DNA of 48,718 nucleotides, taken from assembly GCF_900107235.1 (NCBI RefSeq), contig NZ_FNPF01000022.1, positions 1 to 48,718 of the forward strand. The letters run 5' to 3'. The first letter of the stretch is position 1. The number at the start of each line of letters is the position of its first letter. Source of the stretch: Citreimonas salinaria (GTDB taxonomy: Bacteria; Pseudomonadota; Alphaproteobacteria; Rhodobacterales; Rhodobacteraceae). The notes below the pieces were generated by a model, which was not told where the DNA came from, did no database searches, and saw only the letters and a list, made by a program, of their open reading frames with translations. Shown here in pieces: positions 25,487 through 34,866 of the stretch. The position numbers were made by a program, and so were the translations under genes.

Positions 25487-27412
25487 TTGACCGCCACCAC
25501 TCCAACGATGCTCGATATTCTTCGGTTTGGCCAGGCCTTCGAGGGCGGAACTGAAAAGCAATATGCGACACATTTCGAACGAATGTTCCGCAAGCGTGGA
25601 TACCAGGACCGCCATCTCGAAACGCTCGAGGGGTCCTTGGAGGTCTACCTCCAGGTCGCCCCGAAATACCGGAAAGGCAACGCCGATCTGAACGCAAGGA
25701 TCCTGGATTGGGGCATCACCCCCGGGACCTACAGGCAATACCAGGCGGACGGGCGGCGGATGGTCGAAACCTTCACGGGGGAACTTCAGGCACGGCGCGC
25801 ACGCCGAGAGCGGCAAGACGGTTTCGCGCGATTGCAAGCCATCGTTCCCGACATGATCAGCGCCGTCCTCCTCAAGGAGAGCCAGGGCCGCAACCTGCCG
25901 AGGCTCATCGATCTGGCCCGGGCCAGGGGGTGGGACATGTGCGACATCACGCGCGAGCGCATCATCTCCCTGCGCGAGGATTGCCTGAGCACCGACGAAT
26001 GGGCCCGTGTCAAGCAAGCGGCCGCCTGTCTGGACTACCTTCGGCAATTTCCGACCTGCGTGCCGTTCCTGCCGCACGACGAGATCGGCGATCTTGCCGG
26101 GGTTCTGCGCCTCGACACACGGCTCCCGGCATTTCTCGACGAGGAAGCGCAGCTATGGGTGCGAAAGACCACTGTCGTCTACCACGACGACATGCTCACC
26201 GAAGAAGCCCGGTGCGCGACAGCGAAGGAGTACTCGGAAAGCTGCAAGGCCGTCTATACCGCCTCCCTGCGCGCATATATGCGCGAGGCCCATAATGACT
26301 GCGACCTCGACACCGTCAACGGCCTGACCGCCCTGTTCAGGCCCGACCGGATCGAGAAGACGCTCATCCGTCTGTGCAGGAAGTCCGGCACCCCGGACGG
26401 TCTCGCGCCGCGCACCCTGTCCTCCTATGCGCTGAACCTCAAACGCACCCTGGCGACCCAGGGACTTGCGGAAGAGGCCGCCAAGGTCGAACGGCTCATG
26501 AAGACGCTGCCGGTTCTCATCGAGGGGCAGGCGGCCAGCAAGATGATGTCACCGAAGGTCGAGGCCTGGTGCCGCGACCTTCTGAACGACCCCAATGCCA
26601 TGGAGCTTTTCGAGACTCAGCATTTCTTATATGCTGAAAAGGCGCTCGCAGCGATGGAACTGGCCGACCTTGAAGGCATCGACCTTCTCGCCTTCAGCCG
26701 GTCCCCGGACACGCAACCACTCACTCCCGAACGATCACGCCTCGCCGCGGACCTTCTAAGGCAAGCCAGGATGTACGGCACCTGCGCCGCTTTCGCCGCG
26801 ATCGAGCTCGAAGGGGCCCCGTTCCGCAAATCGAACGTCATCGCCGACCTGAGACTCTCGGGCCACCCGCAGACCTTCTTCGACCATCGCGCCGACAAGA
26901 CGCGGCCCCGCCTGGAAATCCATATCCCGAACGAGCTTCTGAAGAACGGGGACGCGATGACGAAGCGCAACCAGCATCTGCCCCGCTTCATCTTCGACAA
27001 GGACGGGCTCGGTGCCGACGGCTATCGCATCCTGTCGTTCTACCTGACGCGCATCCGTCCCCTGTTCCGCGGCGCGGATCTCTCGGATCACATCTTCCCG
27101 GCCATCGAAGCCGAGCCCCGGTCTCTGGTGATCTCGACGTTCGACGGCTGGCTGACTGAATGCTCCACGAAGATCGGGCTCCCTCTCCTGCCGCACAACT
27201 TCCGTCACGGGGTCTCGACCATCGAGATCTTCCATGACCCTACCTGCTACGCCGAGCTCGAGACGTTGACCGGGGACACGGAGAGGACGCTGCGGCAGCA
27301 CTACGCGTTCATCGACCGCGAGCGGCAGAGCCGGACCTTGCAGCAGAAGAGATACCAGCGTCGTGCCCAACGAATGCAGGCCTCGCCAAATGCTGCGGGG
27401 GTACCGGCATGA
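25487..27412 (+). CDS. Large tyrosine-recombinase-like protein
   Basis: 641 residues from a TTG start with AGAGGA nine to ten bases upstream. The C-terminal third has recombinase features: Arg in EGAPFRKSNVIADLRL (Arg I), HNFRH near residue 570 (H-x-x-R box) and LRQHYAFID near residue 605 holding the candidate nucleophile Tyr. The usual GH pair before it reads GD (LTGDTERTL), an unusual change. Length is similar to Tn554 TnpB-type enzymes. Its stop overlaps the next gene's ATG (ATGA), so both are made together and probably act as a complex in excision and integration. Confidence 0.78.
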   Translation: MTATTPTMLDILRFGQAFEGGTEKQYATHFERMFRKRGYQDRHLETLEGSLEVYLQVAPKYRKGNADLNARILDWGITPGTYRQYQADGRRMVETFTGELQARRARRERQDGFARLQAIVPDMISAVLLKESQGRNLPRLIDLARARGWDMCDITRERIISLREDCLSTDEWARVKQAAACLDYLRQFPTCVPFLPHDEIGDLAGVLRLDTRLPAFLDEEAQLWVRKTTVVYHDDMLTEEARCATAKEYSESCKAVYTASLRAYMREAHNDCDLDTVNGLTALFRPDRIEKTLIRLCRKSGTPDGLAPRTLSSYALNLKRTLATQGLAEEAAKVERLMKTLPVLIEGQAASKMMSPKVEAWCRDLLNDPNAMELFETQHFLYAEKALAAMELADLEGIDLLAFSRSPDTQPLTPERSRLAADLLRQARMYGTCAAFAAIELEGAPFRKSNVIADLRLSGHPQTFFDHRADKTRPRLEIHIPNELLKNGDAMTKRNQHLPRFIFDKDGLGADGYRILSFYLTRIRPLFRGADLSDHIFPAIEAEPRSLVISTFDGWLTECSTKIGLPLLPHNFRHGVSTIEIFHDPTCYAELETLTGDTERTLRQHYAFIDRERQSRTLQQKRYQRRAQRMQASPNAAGVPA

Positions 27413-28944
27413 AGATCCACCAGATCCTCGAGCAACCGGTCTGGCGAAGCCTCGCGCAACGGCCCGGGTTCGCCGACCTGTCCGTCCCTTCGATCGAGAC
27501 GACAAACGGTTTCTTCGAGTTCATCGTGGCACACGGTCTCGCGTCACCGACGGCGGGCGATATCCGGAACTGGCTCGGCGACTGCGCGGAGCCGGAGCGT
27601 TCGCTCCGGATCGACCATCTCCAGGAAGTCTTTGCCGTCTGCCAGCCGTCGTTCCTTGGGGCCATCCGGGAAGCGCGTCGTTTCGCGACGCCCAGCCCCC
27701 CCAGGAACCCAGTAAGCAAAGCCGCGCACGCTGTGTCCTTCGAACAACGAAGGGACAAATCCTGCGTGCTCCGACCAGTCTACGAAACGCAGGATTGGGA
27801 TCCCATAGCCCCTCCGACACGGCGCCCGCCGAAAAAACGATCTGTCTCCCTCCCGCCCGGGGACCTCCCTGTGGACTATCAGAGCGCGTTGCGCCGCGCA
27901 GCCGACGGATTGCCTGGCCAAGAACCCGGCATGCAGGTGCCCGCCCGCAGCATGGTGTTGAGAATGCGTGAAAAGGTCTGTCAATACGCCTGGTCGGCGG
28001 CGCAGCACAATCTCGATGCAGAGCTTAGCGTGCCGGGAATAGACGCATACCTTGCCGACCTGAAGGCGCGCCTCCTGCCGCGGCCGGAGGGACTGCGATG
28101 GGCGAGCATGCGCGCCACGGCCGATGCGCTCCTCCTGTTTTCCAGATATAGCGGCGCTTCGGCTGAGATCACCCGACATCTCTGCGATTACCGGCGGGAT
28201 TACGAGGCCCGGGAGACCGGACAGCGGGCCCTCAAGTTCTTCGCCCTCGCGCGCACCGGGAATTCAACGGACCGTATTCTGGACATGGCCGAGGGACTCC
28301 TCGCCGGCGTGGAGGCCGAGGAACGCCCCAGAAAACGGCACCAGATGCGAAACGGAGCGGCCATTCTTGCGATCTTCGCGAATGCGCCGCTTCGCAATGC
28401 CTCGGCGCAGCTCGCATTCGGTGAGACCCTGTTCTGGGAGCGCGGCGAGTGGGTGATCAGAACCGAGATCCAAAAGACGCAGGCCCGCCGTCCCGATCTC
28501 TTCAAATTTCCCCTCCATCCGGCGGCCGGTCGATTCATCGACGCACTGATCCTCGCGGATGCATCCCCGGCCATGCTCCCCACTCTCAGAGAAAGAGTGC
28601 TGCGCGAAAGGCGCCAACTCTTTGTCCTGCCAGACGGGTCTCCGGCCGCCGCGACGTACGTCCCGCGCGTGTTCCAAGCGCTCACGGACAATAGTTTCAC
28701 CACATTGCGCGTCATGCTCTACTCGGACGCCATTGCCCATCACGGTGTTGAAGGGATCGACCTTGCCAAGCCGGCGGCGCATCATGCCAGCACCGATATC
28801 GTGAAGAGGCGTTATATCGCGGAGCAGGTCGCGGAGATCCATGCGAACAACCTTCGCGAACGGCAAGGCCGGCGCAGGAGGAAGGACAGACAAGACTTCG
28901 ATGTCCTTATCTCGACCCTTGAAGCGTTCAGTGGAGGCGAATAA
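27409..28944 (+). CDS. Second, divergent tyrosine-recombinase-like protein
   Basis: 511 residues. It shares the layout of the preceding enzyme but is divergent: FANAPLRNASAQLAFG carries the Arg I candidate, FTTLRVMLYSDAI takes the H-x-x-R position with Thr in place of His, and AAHHASTDIVKRRYI gives His-His and a candidate nucleophile Tyr. The C-terminus is very basic (RERQGRRRRKDRQD). It is coupled to the 25487 gene by ATGA overlap. It could be an active partner or a structural subunit in a recombinase pair. Confidence 0.68.
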   Translation: MKIHQILEQPVWRSLAQRPGFADLSVPSIETTNGFFEFIVAHGLASPTAGDIRNWLGDCAEPERSLRIDHLQEVFAVCQPSFLGAIREARRFATPSPPRNPVSKAAHAVSFEQRRDKSCVLRPVYETQDWDPIAPPTRRPPKKRSVSLPPGDLPVDYQSALRRAADGLPGQEPGMQVPARSMVLRMREKVCQYAWSAAQHNLDAELSVPGIDAYLADLKARLLPRPEGLRWASMRATADALLLFSRYSGASAEITRHLCDYRRDYEARETGQRALKFFALARTGNSTDRILDMAEGLLAGVEAEERPRKRHQMRNGAAILAIFANAPLRNASAQLAFGETLFWERGEWVIRTEIQKTQARRPDLFKFPLHPAAGRFIDALILADASPAMLPTLRERVLRERRQLFVLPDGSPAAATYVPRVFQALTDNSFTTLRVMLYSDAIAHHGVEGIDLAKPAAHHASTDIVKRRYIAEQVAEIHANNLRERQGRRRRKDRQDFDVLISTLEAFSGGE

Positions 28945-29226
28945 CCACTTGCCCTTCGCCTCCGCGACGGTCTCGACCTGGGGCGCTCTGCCTCAAATCA
29001 TCGGCGCACTTCTCAACTTCTTGCTCCAAATGATACTCGAAAAGGCTTTTTCTAACATGTTTTCAATGCTTTAAGCGATCTTCCAGATCCGAGGGACGCG
29101 AGATGAGAGGCCTGTTCGGCGGGAGTAGGGCGGCGTCCTATCGTTCGGCGGCAAGCAAGCCTTCGGCTGACCCGGGCAAAGTATAATTTCATTCGGTGAC
29201 CGTTGTTTTTATTATACATTATCCAG

Positions 29227-29240
29227 TTTACCGCGGTAAA
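29227..29240. promoter_or_regulatory. parS-like partition site, copy 2
   Basis: TTTACCGCGGTAAA, a perfect 14-bp palindrome identical to the centre of the 20-bp palindrome at 31701. It lies downstream of repC. Partition sites recognised by RepB are often found around repABC operons. Confidence 0.7.
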
Positions 29241-29333
29241 GTCCAGTCCGGGAATGATCCGAAGGGAAAAAACACTGAACGATCAGCGCATCTTCCTGCT
29301 TGAGTATCACTCACGGGCCCGACACTTTCCCTG

Positions 29334-29388
29334 CCGGAGGCTCTCGCCGCTCAGCCTTGCTCGGCCGTGGGTTTTGCACCGCGGTCTG
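29334..29388 (+). repeat. 55-bp direct repeat, copy A
   Basis: Begins CCGGAGG, contains CTCGCCGCT and ends TTGCACCGCGGTCTG. It matches copy B at 29714-29768 over its full length with scattered differences. The spacing between copies is 380 bp. Confidence 0.7.
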
Positions 29389-29713
29389 CGTGCGCACTCA
29401 GCACGAAGTGCGGCGTGAGACATGGCGCAGGACGATTGCGGTTTGACCCTCAAAATGCAGATTGGTAGGAGCGCCCCCTGCCCTTCTGGGGTCTGCGCCA
29501 GTCGTTGCAAGGACCCTGGAGAACGCCATGATCGCGGAATCTCTTCGACCATGACCGGGTGGGGGTGTTCCAAAAGTACTGGCTCATAGCAATGCGCTTG
29601 ATACCAAAAGAGCGCTACTGAGGCCCCTGCCCCACTCCGATTAAATTAGGGCCTTTGAGCATCTCCCTCGGAGCACAAATCTGCATTCAGGTGAGCGTCG
29701 AAACGCTTGGTGG

Positions 29714-29768
29714 CCGGAGGATCTCGCCGCTAAGCCTTAGTCGGCCCAAGATCTTGCACCGCGGTCTG
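29714..29768 (+). repeat. 55-bp direct repeat, copy B
   Basis: The same ends as copy A (CCGGAGG ... TTGCACCGCGGTCTG) with an internal near-dyad CTAAGCCTTAG. A recombination core, a dispersed intergenic repeat or a coding remnant read on the minus strand are all possible. Confidence 0.7.
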
Positions 29769-30268
29769 GACAAAAATCCCTGAACGAAGCGAGAGGTCGT
29801 GTTTGAGAGGGCAATGGCAATTTGATCTTCAATCGAATTCGGGAGATCTGCCCTACTCTGCTGCGAGATGGTCACTTCGCGGTAAGGTTGGAACAACGTG
29901 CATACGTTCAGAGCTTCGCATGCGCTCTGCAGTATGCCACGGATCACGGATTCCCGGCATCCTTATCGTAACCCCGATGTGCGTGTGCTCCGGCTTCCAG
30001 TCTGTGCGCTCGATGCGATGGGAGTGGGTCGCCGAGCGCGGCGGGAGGTCATTTCTTTGTTAGTCCCCGACACACTCCTTATGTTGATGAAAGCGGAAGC
30101 CCCAGGTGACCTATCATCTGGTCTTCTTGTTGCCGTTCCGGGGAGATTTTGGTCTGCGACCTTCGTCGGCGGCAGCGCTTCTGGAGTCCTTTCTTCACTC
30201 CAGCCTCAAGGCTTGGCCGACTCCGCGGAATCGTCTTGCTGTCGATGGCAATGTTTCAGAGCCTCGTA

Positions 30269-31498
30269 TCAGGCATATCGTCGAACACGGCCATCGGCGA
30301 TCGTCTGGCCAGACTTCCATGCCTTCAGCATTGATGCGAGATATGCGTTCGGGTTTGCGATCGTTGCGATGCGCTTTGTCAGGGTGTCCAGGCAATACAT
30401 GCTGTCGACGGCGCCGATGGTAGAAACCAGGTCAGCGACCGTTTCCTGTCTTAGTCCAAGATACTTTGAAAAATCAAAAAGCATTCCCGCTACTTCATTT
30501 TTCGAAGCTGGAGGCGAAGGAAACCACTCTGATAGCGCTGGAAGTTGACGCCAAACTCGTTTGAGGGCTTCGGTATCGGCCGCGCGTGTTTCTTTGTATT
30601 CTTTTGGTTTGGACTCAAAGGGGAGGTCACAGTGTCCGGCGGCGCCGGGCATTCTGTCCGACAGCGAACTGCATTCCACCGCGGCATTAGGGGTGATCAC
30701 GGATGCTGATGTGGCGACCCAATTCTGCTGTGTCGTCTCACAGGAGGGAGTAGGGCAGGGGGCTTGTTCAGGATTCGCAGGTTCGTCGAGCGAACGTGCG
30801 ATGGTACTCAGCGCATCGGCTATTCGGGCCTCGAGCAGCTCAAGATCGGAGCCGCTGGGGGCCTTGCGCTTGCGGAGCCTGTCGTAAAGCCTGACCAGAT
30901 CCGCGACGGGGTCCGTGGCCCAGCTGGGAGCGTCACGCACGATCTGCTTCAGTCGCGAGAGCGTCGAGCTGATTGAGGTCAGCCTGTTGCGCAGCTGGCG
31001 TGCTTCTTTCGCTGCCTGCGCAGCGATCCTCTCGAGTTTCGGCAGGCTCGCGAAAAGCGGCGAAAGATCGATTCCATATGCATCAACGATCTCGTCTGTG
31101 TTGGGGTCGCGCAATGGGAAACGCCTGCCGTTTGGGGACAGACGCCTGGCGATGAGCCCAGCTCGCTCGAGGCGTACCTCACCGCGGTGGAAGGTTCGTG
31201 GCTCCATGCCGCCAGCGCGTTCTGCCAGACGTTCCACCTGCATAAACGAGATCGGGAACGTTTCGGGTCCGATGGGGCCTTTCCGAAGCACCGTGAGATG
31301 TACTCGCAACACGCTGATGTCCCTGTCGGTGAGGCCGAGATGACGTGCAACCGCAGTTACGCGGTCGAGTATGACCCATCGGTCCAGGCCGAGCGTGGAC
31401 GGCCGGGCGTCAATTGTTTGGGTGGGAGCAGGGCAGGGCGCGGGGCGCACCTCTTGCCTGCGCCGACACGGGGTTTCCGTGGACGTGAATGTCTGCAT
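30269..31498 (-). CDS. repC: Replication initiator RepC of a repABC replicon
   Basis: 409 residues. The N-terminal winged-helix region (LGLTDRDISVLRVHLTVLRK, RLSPNGRRFPLRDPNTDEIV, then AYGIDLSPLFASLPKLERIA) is characteristic of RepC. The C-terminal domain (LPALSEWFPSPPASKNEVAG... and NPNAYLASMLKAW) also fits. RepC starts replication at an origin usually located inside its own gene, in an AT-richer middle part, and acts in cis. It is the last gene of the operon, 239 bp after repB, and its translation is likely controlled by the antisense RNA encoded in that gap. Confidence 0.93.
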   Translation of the reverse strand: MQTFTSTETPCRRRQEVRPAPCPAPTQTIDARPSTLGLDRWVILDRVTAVARHLGLTDRDISVLRVHLTVLRKGPIGPETFPISFMQVERLAERAGGMEPRTFHRGEVRLERAGLIARRLSPNGRRFPLRDPNTDEIVDAYGIDLSPLFASLPKLERIAAQAAKEARQLRNRLTSISSTLSRLKQIVRDAPSWATDPVADLVRLYDRLRKRKAPSGSDLELLEARIADALSTIARSLDEPANPEQAPCPTPSCETTQQNWVATSASVITPNAAVECSSLSDRMPGAAGHCDLPFESKPKEYKETRAADTEALKRVWRQLPALSEWFPSPPASKNEVAGMLFDFSKYLGLRQETVADLVSTIGAVDSMYCLDTLTKRIATIANPNAYLASMLKAWKSGQTIADGRVRRYA

Positions 31499-31578
31499 GG
31501 TTGTTTCAGGTCGGCAATACTTCCCCGTTCACCGAAAACGGCGTTGAAGAGATTCGCTTCTCGGGGTAAGAAGGTGGT

Positions 31579-31631
31579 GTTCAAGCAACTTCTCAGCCCC
31601 TCGGGACTTCGGTTTCGGGGGGTCTTGTTTT
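31579..31631 (+). ncRNA. Predicted antisense RNA (ctRNA, incompatibility RNA) of repABC
   Basis: On the plus strand between repC and repB a promoter-like pair TTGAAG (31544-31549) and TAAGAA (31567-31572) is separated by 17 bp. It is followed by a terminator-like hairpin CCCCTCG (31597-31603) / CGGGGGG (31616-31622, one G-T pair) and a T-rich tail to 31631. This predicts an RNA of about 50 nt, the usual size and place of the repABC ctRNA that limits RepC synthesis. Confidence 0.6.
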
Positions 31632-31700
31632 GCCTTCTGGCCTGTCCTCTTTGGTTTCTGCTCTGGTCGGGGTGGGGCGCTCTTGGGGGCACCTTGATGA

Positions 31701-31720
31701 GACTTTACCGCGGTAAAGTC
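31701..31720. promoter_or_regulatory. parS-like partition site, copy 1
   Basis: GACTTTACCGCGGTAAAGTC is a perfect 20-bp palindrome 18 bp after the repB stop. A half site TTTTACCG follows at 31723-31730. The position in the repB-repC gap is common for repABC centromere sites bound by RepB. Confidence 0.8.
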
Positions 31721-31737
31721 AATTTTACCGTTCTTTA

Positions 31738-32718
31738 TCAGTCACTTGAGTATCCTCCCTTATTGTCGTCGTTCTCGAGTTCGCGCGCGATGGCCCGTTC
31801 GATACGCTCAAGCAGGTCGTGGCTCGCTTTGCGCCCGATCTTGATGCGCAGCTCCCGCGGCCGGCGGGTCTGCCTCACCTGTCCTGCCATGTAGCTGCGC
31901 GTGACTGGTGCATTCGACTCTTTCTGCGACGTGCTTTCCGGCGATGCCTTCCATGCCTTGACCGCGGCGAGCACGGCTTCGAACCGGTCGGCACTGTCTT
32001 TGATGGACGTATCGACCATTGCGAGCACGACCTCTTGCGAGAGGAGTTTGCGCTTCATCTCTTGGTGAAGACTGTCCCATTTGCGCCGACCGATGCCGCG
32101 GGCTGGTCCGATCGCGACTACCACATCCTCGCCGACATTCTGGTAAGTCTTGATCATGAAGCTCATCAGTGTCTGCGAGATGTTCAAAAACTCCGATACA
32201 TCCGTCTGAGAGAAATCCGCGTCTATGGCCAAGGAAGCGGCACGGGCGCGCTCGATGTAGCTCGTCTCAAGGCGGGCCGTATTTTCGATGCCTTGCGTGA
32301 TGAATGCTTCGCGATCGTCCATGCGTGTGACGAACGCTTTTATCGTGGGCTGACCAATGGCCTTAATTGCGGCCAGGCGCCGCCGGCCGACCACGATTTC
32401 ATAGGGCATGTCGCCACGCGCGTGGCGGACGATGACAGGGATTTGCTGGCCGTTTTCCCGAATACTCTGGATCAAGCTCTCGATGTCTTCGTTTACATCG
32501 ATGCGGTCATTGATCGGGCTTTGCGTGACCTGGTTGACCGGTATGTCCTGGTAACTCCGTTCGCCGCCGCCGCGGGTCGCGGCGGCGATATATTTCTCTG
32601 AAGCCGCGCCGCCGCGGACCATCGGCTTGCGACGAGCCGGGCGCGGCTCCGCTTCGGTTTGTGGGTCGGTGTCACTTTTGGGTGGTTCCCCGGAGATGTT
32701 GAAAACGGATCGAACCAT
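31738..32718 (-). CDS. repB: Plasmid partitioning protein RepB (ParB family)
   Basis: 326 residues. A ParB/Srx-type domain is seen in DIESLIQSIRENGQQIPVIV and YEIVVGRRRLAAIKAIGQPT, followed by an HTH (FSQTDVSEFLNISQTLMSFM) and a C-terminal dimerisation region. RepB binds parS and, with RepA, segregates the plasmid. Its ATG shares one base with the repA stop (TAATG). The short C-terminus, LERIERAIARELEND, is helical. Confidence 0.93.
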   Translation of the reverse strand: MVRSVFNISGEPPKSDTDPQTEAEPRPARRKPMVRGGAASEKYIAAATRGGGERSYQDIPVNQVTQSPINDRIDVNEDIESLIQSIRENGQQIPVIVRHARGDMPYEIVVGRRRLAAIKAIGQPTIKAFVTRMDDREAFITQGIENTARLETSYIERARAASLAIDADFSQTDVSEFLNISQTLMSFMIKTYQNVGEDVVVAIGPARGIGRRKWDSLHQEMKRKLLSQEVVLAMVDTSIKDSADRFEAVLAAVKAWKASPESTSQKESNAPVTRSYMAGQVRQTRRPRELRIKIGRKASHDLLERIERAIARELENDDNKGGYSSD

Positions 32719-33932
32719 TATGCGACCTCCCTGACGCTGCTCTTGCGGCCGCGGGCAGCCATGATCTCTTGCTCGATTTCAAGAGAGATGCCGATGACAC
32801 TCTCCGCGATGCGGTCATAGGTCTTGCGGGTAAATTCGCTCGGATCAACCTCGAGCAACGGGTTCATCGTGTTGCCGGCATCGGCGATGGCTGTCGAGCT
32901 GAGCAGGTCGGTGCGCAACATCGCCTCGCCGAGTGTGTGACGCAGAAAGCTGGACAGCTGAAGTTGCGCCGGGTCGCTCGGTTGATACCGGGTGAGGACG
33001 AAGCGAAGAAAATCGAACTTTTTTTCCGGCACGACGTTCTCGATGGACCGCAGCGTGCTTGAAGCCAGTTCGAGAAACTTTTCGAGACTCACGACGTCCA
33101 GCATCCCGGCGGAGAGCGGAATGATCATTCCACTGGCCGCGTAGACCGCAGTAATAACGCAGAAAGACATGTGCGGAGGCGTGTCGAAGATGATGACGTC
33201 GTAGGAATCCTCTATGGGCGCAAGCTTTTCCTGAAGGCGCTGATAAAACGGAACGCCACTGGCTGCGGCCTGGGCTGTCTCGTATTCGAACTCCGTCAGC
33301 GCAATCGAGCCGGGCAAAATGTCAATGTTGGGGAAGTAAGTGGCGGCAATGGCCTGGTGTGCCGGGACGGGGCCATCGTCTGCCGATTCATAGCGCAATA
33401 CGTCGTAAATCGATGGTACGTTGTCGAGGTCTGCCCGCACATCGAAAAGGTCAGACACGCTGGCCTGAGGATCGAGATCGCAGACAAGCACGCGGTACCC
33501 TCGTGCTGCCAGAACTTCGGCGCAGTTGGCGACAAGCGTCGATTTCGCGACGCCGCCCTTTAGGTTGTAGACAAGGATCTTCGCGGTCTCCTCGCCAGGC
33601 AGTCGCCACGGTTGCGTGCCATCGGGAAGTTTCCCGGCCTGAAAGAGGGCACGCTGGATCTCGTGGATCTCTTCCAGGGCGTAGGTCTTTTTGTTGCCGG
33701 GCTCCATGCGGCCGGACGGCAACCCCTTCAGCGTCTTGAGATGGGACCGAAGCGTGTTGTACTTCATGCCGATGCACAGGTCGGCCATCTCCCGTATGGA
33801 GAAGCGCCTCAGGGGCTTGTCTGACTTTCGGTCGTCCGGAGACATGACCCGGCGCATCTGCTCATCGAGCGCATCGCCAAGCCTGATGCTGTAGCGCTCG
33901 AGGTCGTCTGAGTTTATCTTGCCTGCCATCAC
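32718..33932 (-). CDS. repA: Plasmid partitioning ATPase RepA (ParA family)
   Basis: 404 residues. An N-terminal HTH region (LRRFSIREMADLCIGMKYNT) precedes the ParA domain: deviant Walker A KGGVAKS (residues 125-131), DLDPQAS, and VIIFDTPPHMSF. It is the ATPase that moves plasmid copies and represses the operon together with RepB. The frame begins with GTG (33932) followed by ATG (33929); either may be used, with GAGG shortly upstream. An AT-rich region at 33945-33980 probably holds the operon promoter. Confidence 0.94.
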   Translation of the reverse strand: MMAGKINSDDLERYSIRLGDALDEQMRRVMSPDDRKSDKPLRRFSIREMADLCIGMKYNTLRSHLKTLKGLPSGRMEPGNKKTYALEEIHEIQRALFQAGKLPDGTQPWRLPGEETAKILVYNLKGGVAKSTLVANCAEVLAARGYRVLVCDLDPQASVSDLFDVRADLDNVPSIYDVLRYESADDGPVPAHQAIAATYFPNIDILPGSIALTEFEYETAQAAASGVPFYQRLQEKLAPIEDSYDVIIFDTPPHMSFCVITAVYAASGMIIPLSAGMLDVVSLEKFLELASSTLRSIENVVPEKKFDFLRFVLTRYQPSDPAQLQLSSFLRHTLGEAMLRTDLLSSTAIADAGNTMNPLLEVDPSEFTRKTYDRIAESVIGISLEIEQEIMAARGRKSSVREVA

Positions 33933-34866
33933 TGGCTGCCTCGTCGTTCGTTTTTATAGACGCTATATCAGTAAATCCCCACAGGTCTACAGAAAGCTGA
34001 CGGCGCGAAGTAGGGTAAACATTCGCGCGTTGCTTCAACAGGGCTGTATAACACAAAGACAACAAGTGCTTAGAAGGAAAAGTTCAGGATGCTATGCTTG
34101 TACGGCGATAGCAAATCTGTTCTCGCCCATGGATGGAAGAGGGAGAACGCGCCCAGATTGGCCATGGGGTTGTGCGATCGGGCGCGCGCATGTGCCAAGT
34201 TGCACGACCGATCGATTCCCGGGGGAAGGGGGAGTCCTACAACTGGTGCGCGAGCAACGGCATGCCTGGATCGGGCGCCCGTCGTCTGCTGGCGTCCGTT
34301 TCGTTACCGGAGGGGCAAGGGTTCATAAACGCTGCAGGTAGCGCCGGCGGACCGGATTGTTGGCGCGTTTTAGTGGTGCGGCGGCTTCTCTGAAGAAGGT
34401 GGCGGAGCCGGATTGGCTGCCGTCGGCTTCATCCGTACGCGAATCTCTACATATTGCTTATTACCGGTCTATTTCTCTCGGTCCGAGCACATTCTAAACT
34501 GGTTGCGACAAATACCCTTCCCGGATGGCGGCCCAGACGAAGGGGCTTTGAGGCGCAGGTGACGGAATACGGCGCCGCGCTGCGCTACCTGGGGCTCCTC
34601 GCACTGATCGAGGGAAATCCCGCCAGCCGCAAAGCCGGATGGCTGAGGCGGTCAGCCTGCTTTGCGGCTGGCGGCGGATGGCGATCGGCGGTCGAGGCCG
34701 TCGCCCTGACGAAGCGGGGTCACGAAGTGACCGGACATTTACGCCGCTTGGCAGCGCAGAGCTCGCGTTGGAGCGGCTCGATGCTAAGGAACGCCAGGCC
34801 TTAATTTCGGCGCCGCTTGTTCAGGTTCTCGACCGCGCACCAGCGCGCGGAGATTTGCCCGTGCTC
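33933..34866. other. Region upstream of repA, no supported gene; contains a copied transporter fragment
   Basis: About 930 bp of scrambled-looking sequence. A 28-bp stretch at 34520-34547 is identical to 35118-35145 inside the DMT transporter gene, suggesting past rearrangement. Promoters of repA should lie near 33945-33990. ORFs here are short and of poor composition. Confidence 0.5.

Larger units (their letters stand above)
28945..30268. other. Non-coding region between recombinases and repC
   Basis: About 1.3 kb with no supported gene; it is more AT-rich and has many stops. It holds one parS-like palindrome (29227-29240) and a 55-bp sequence present twice (29334 and 29714). It could contain the end of the integrated island. 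Confidence 0.5.

Noticed and set aside
29687-29947. 86-codon minus ORF overlapping repeat copy B
   Set aside because: No RBS and no recognisable protein; similarity to copy A is explained by the DNA repeat.
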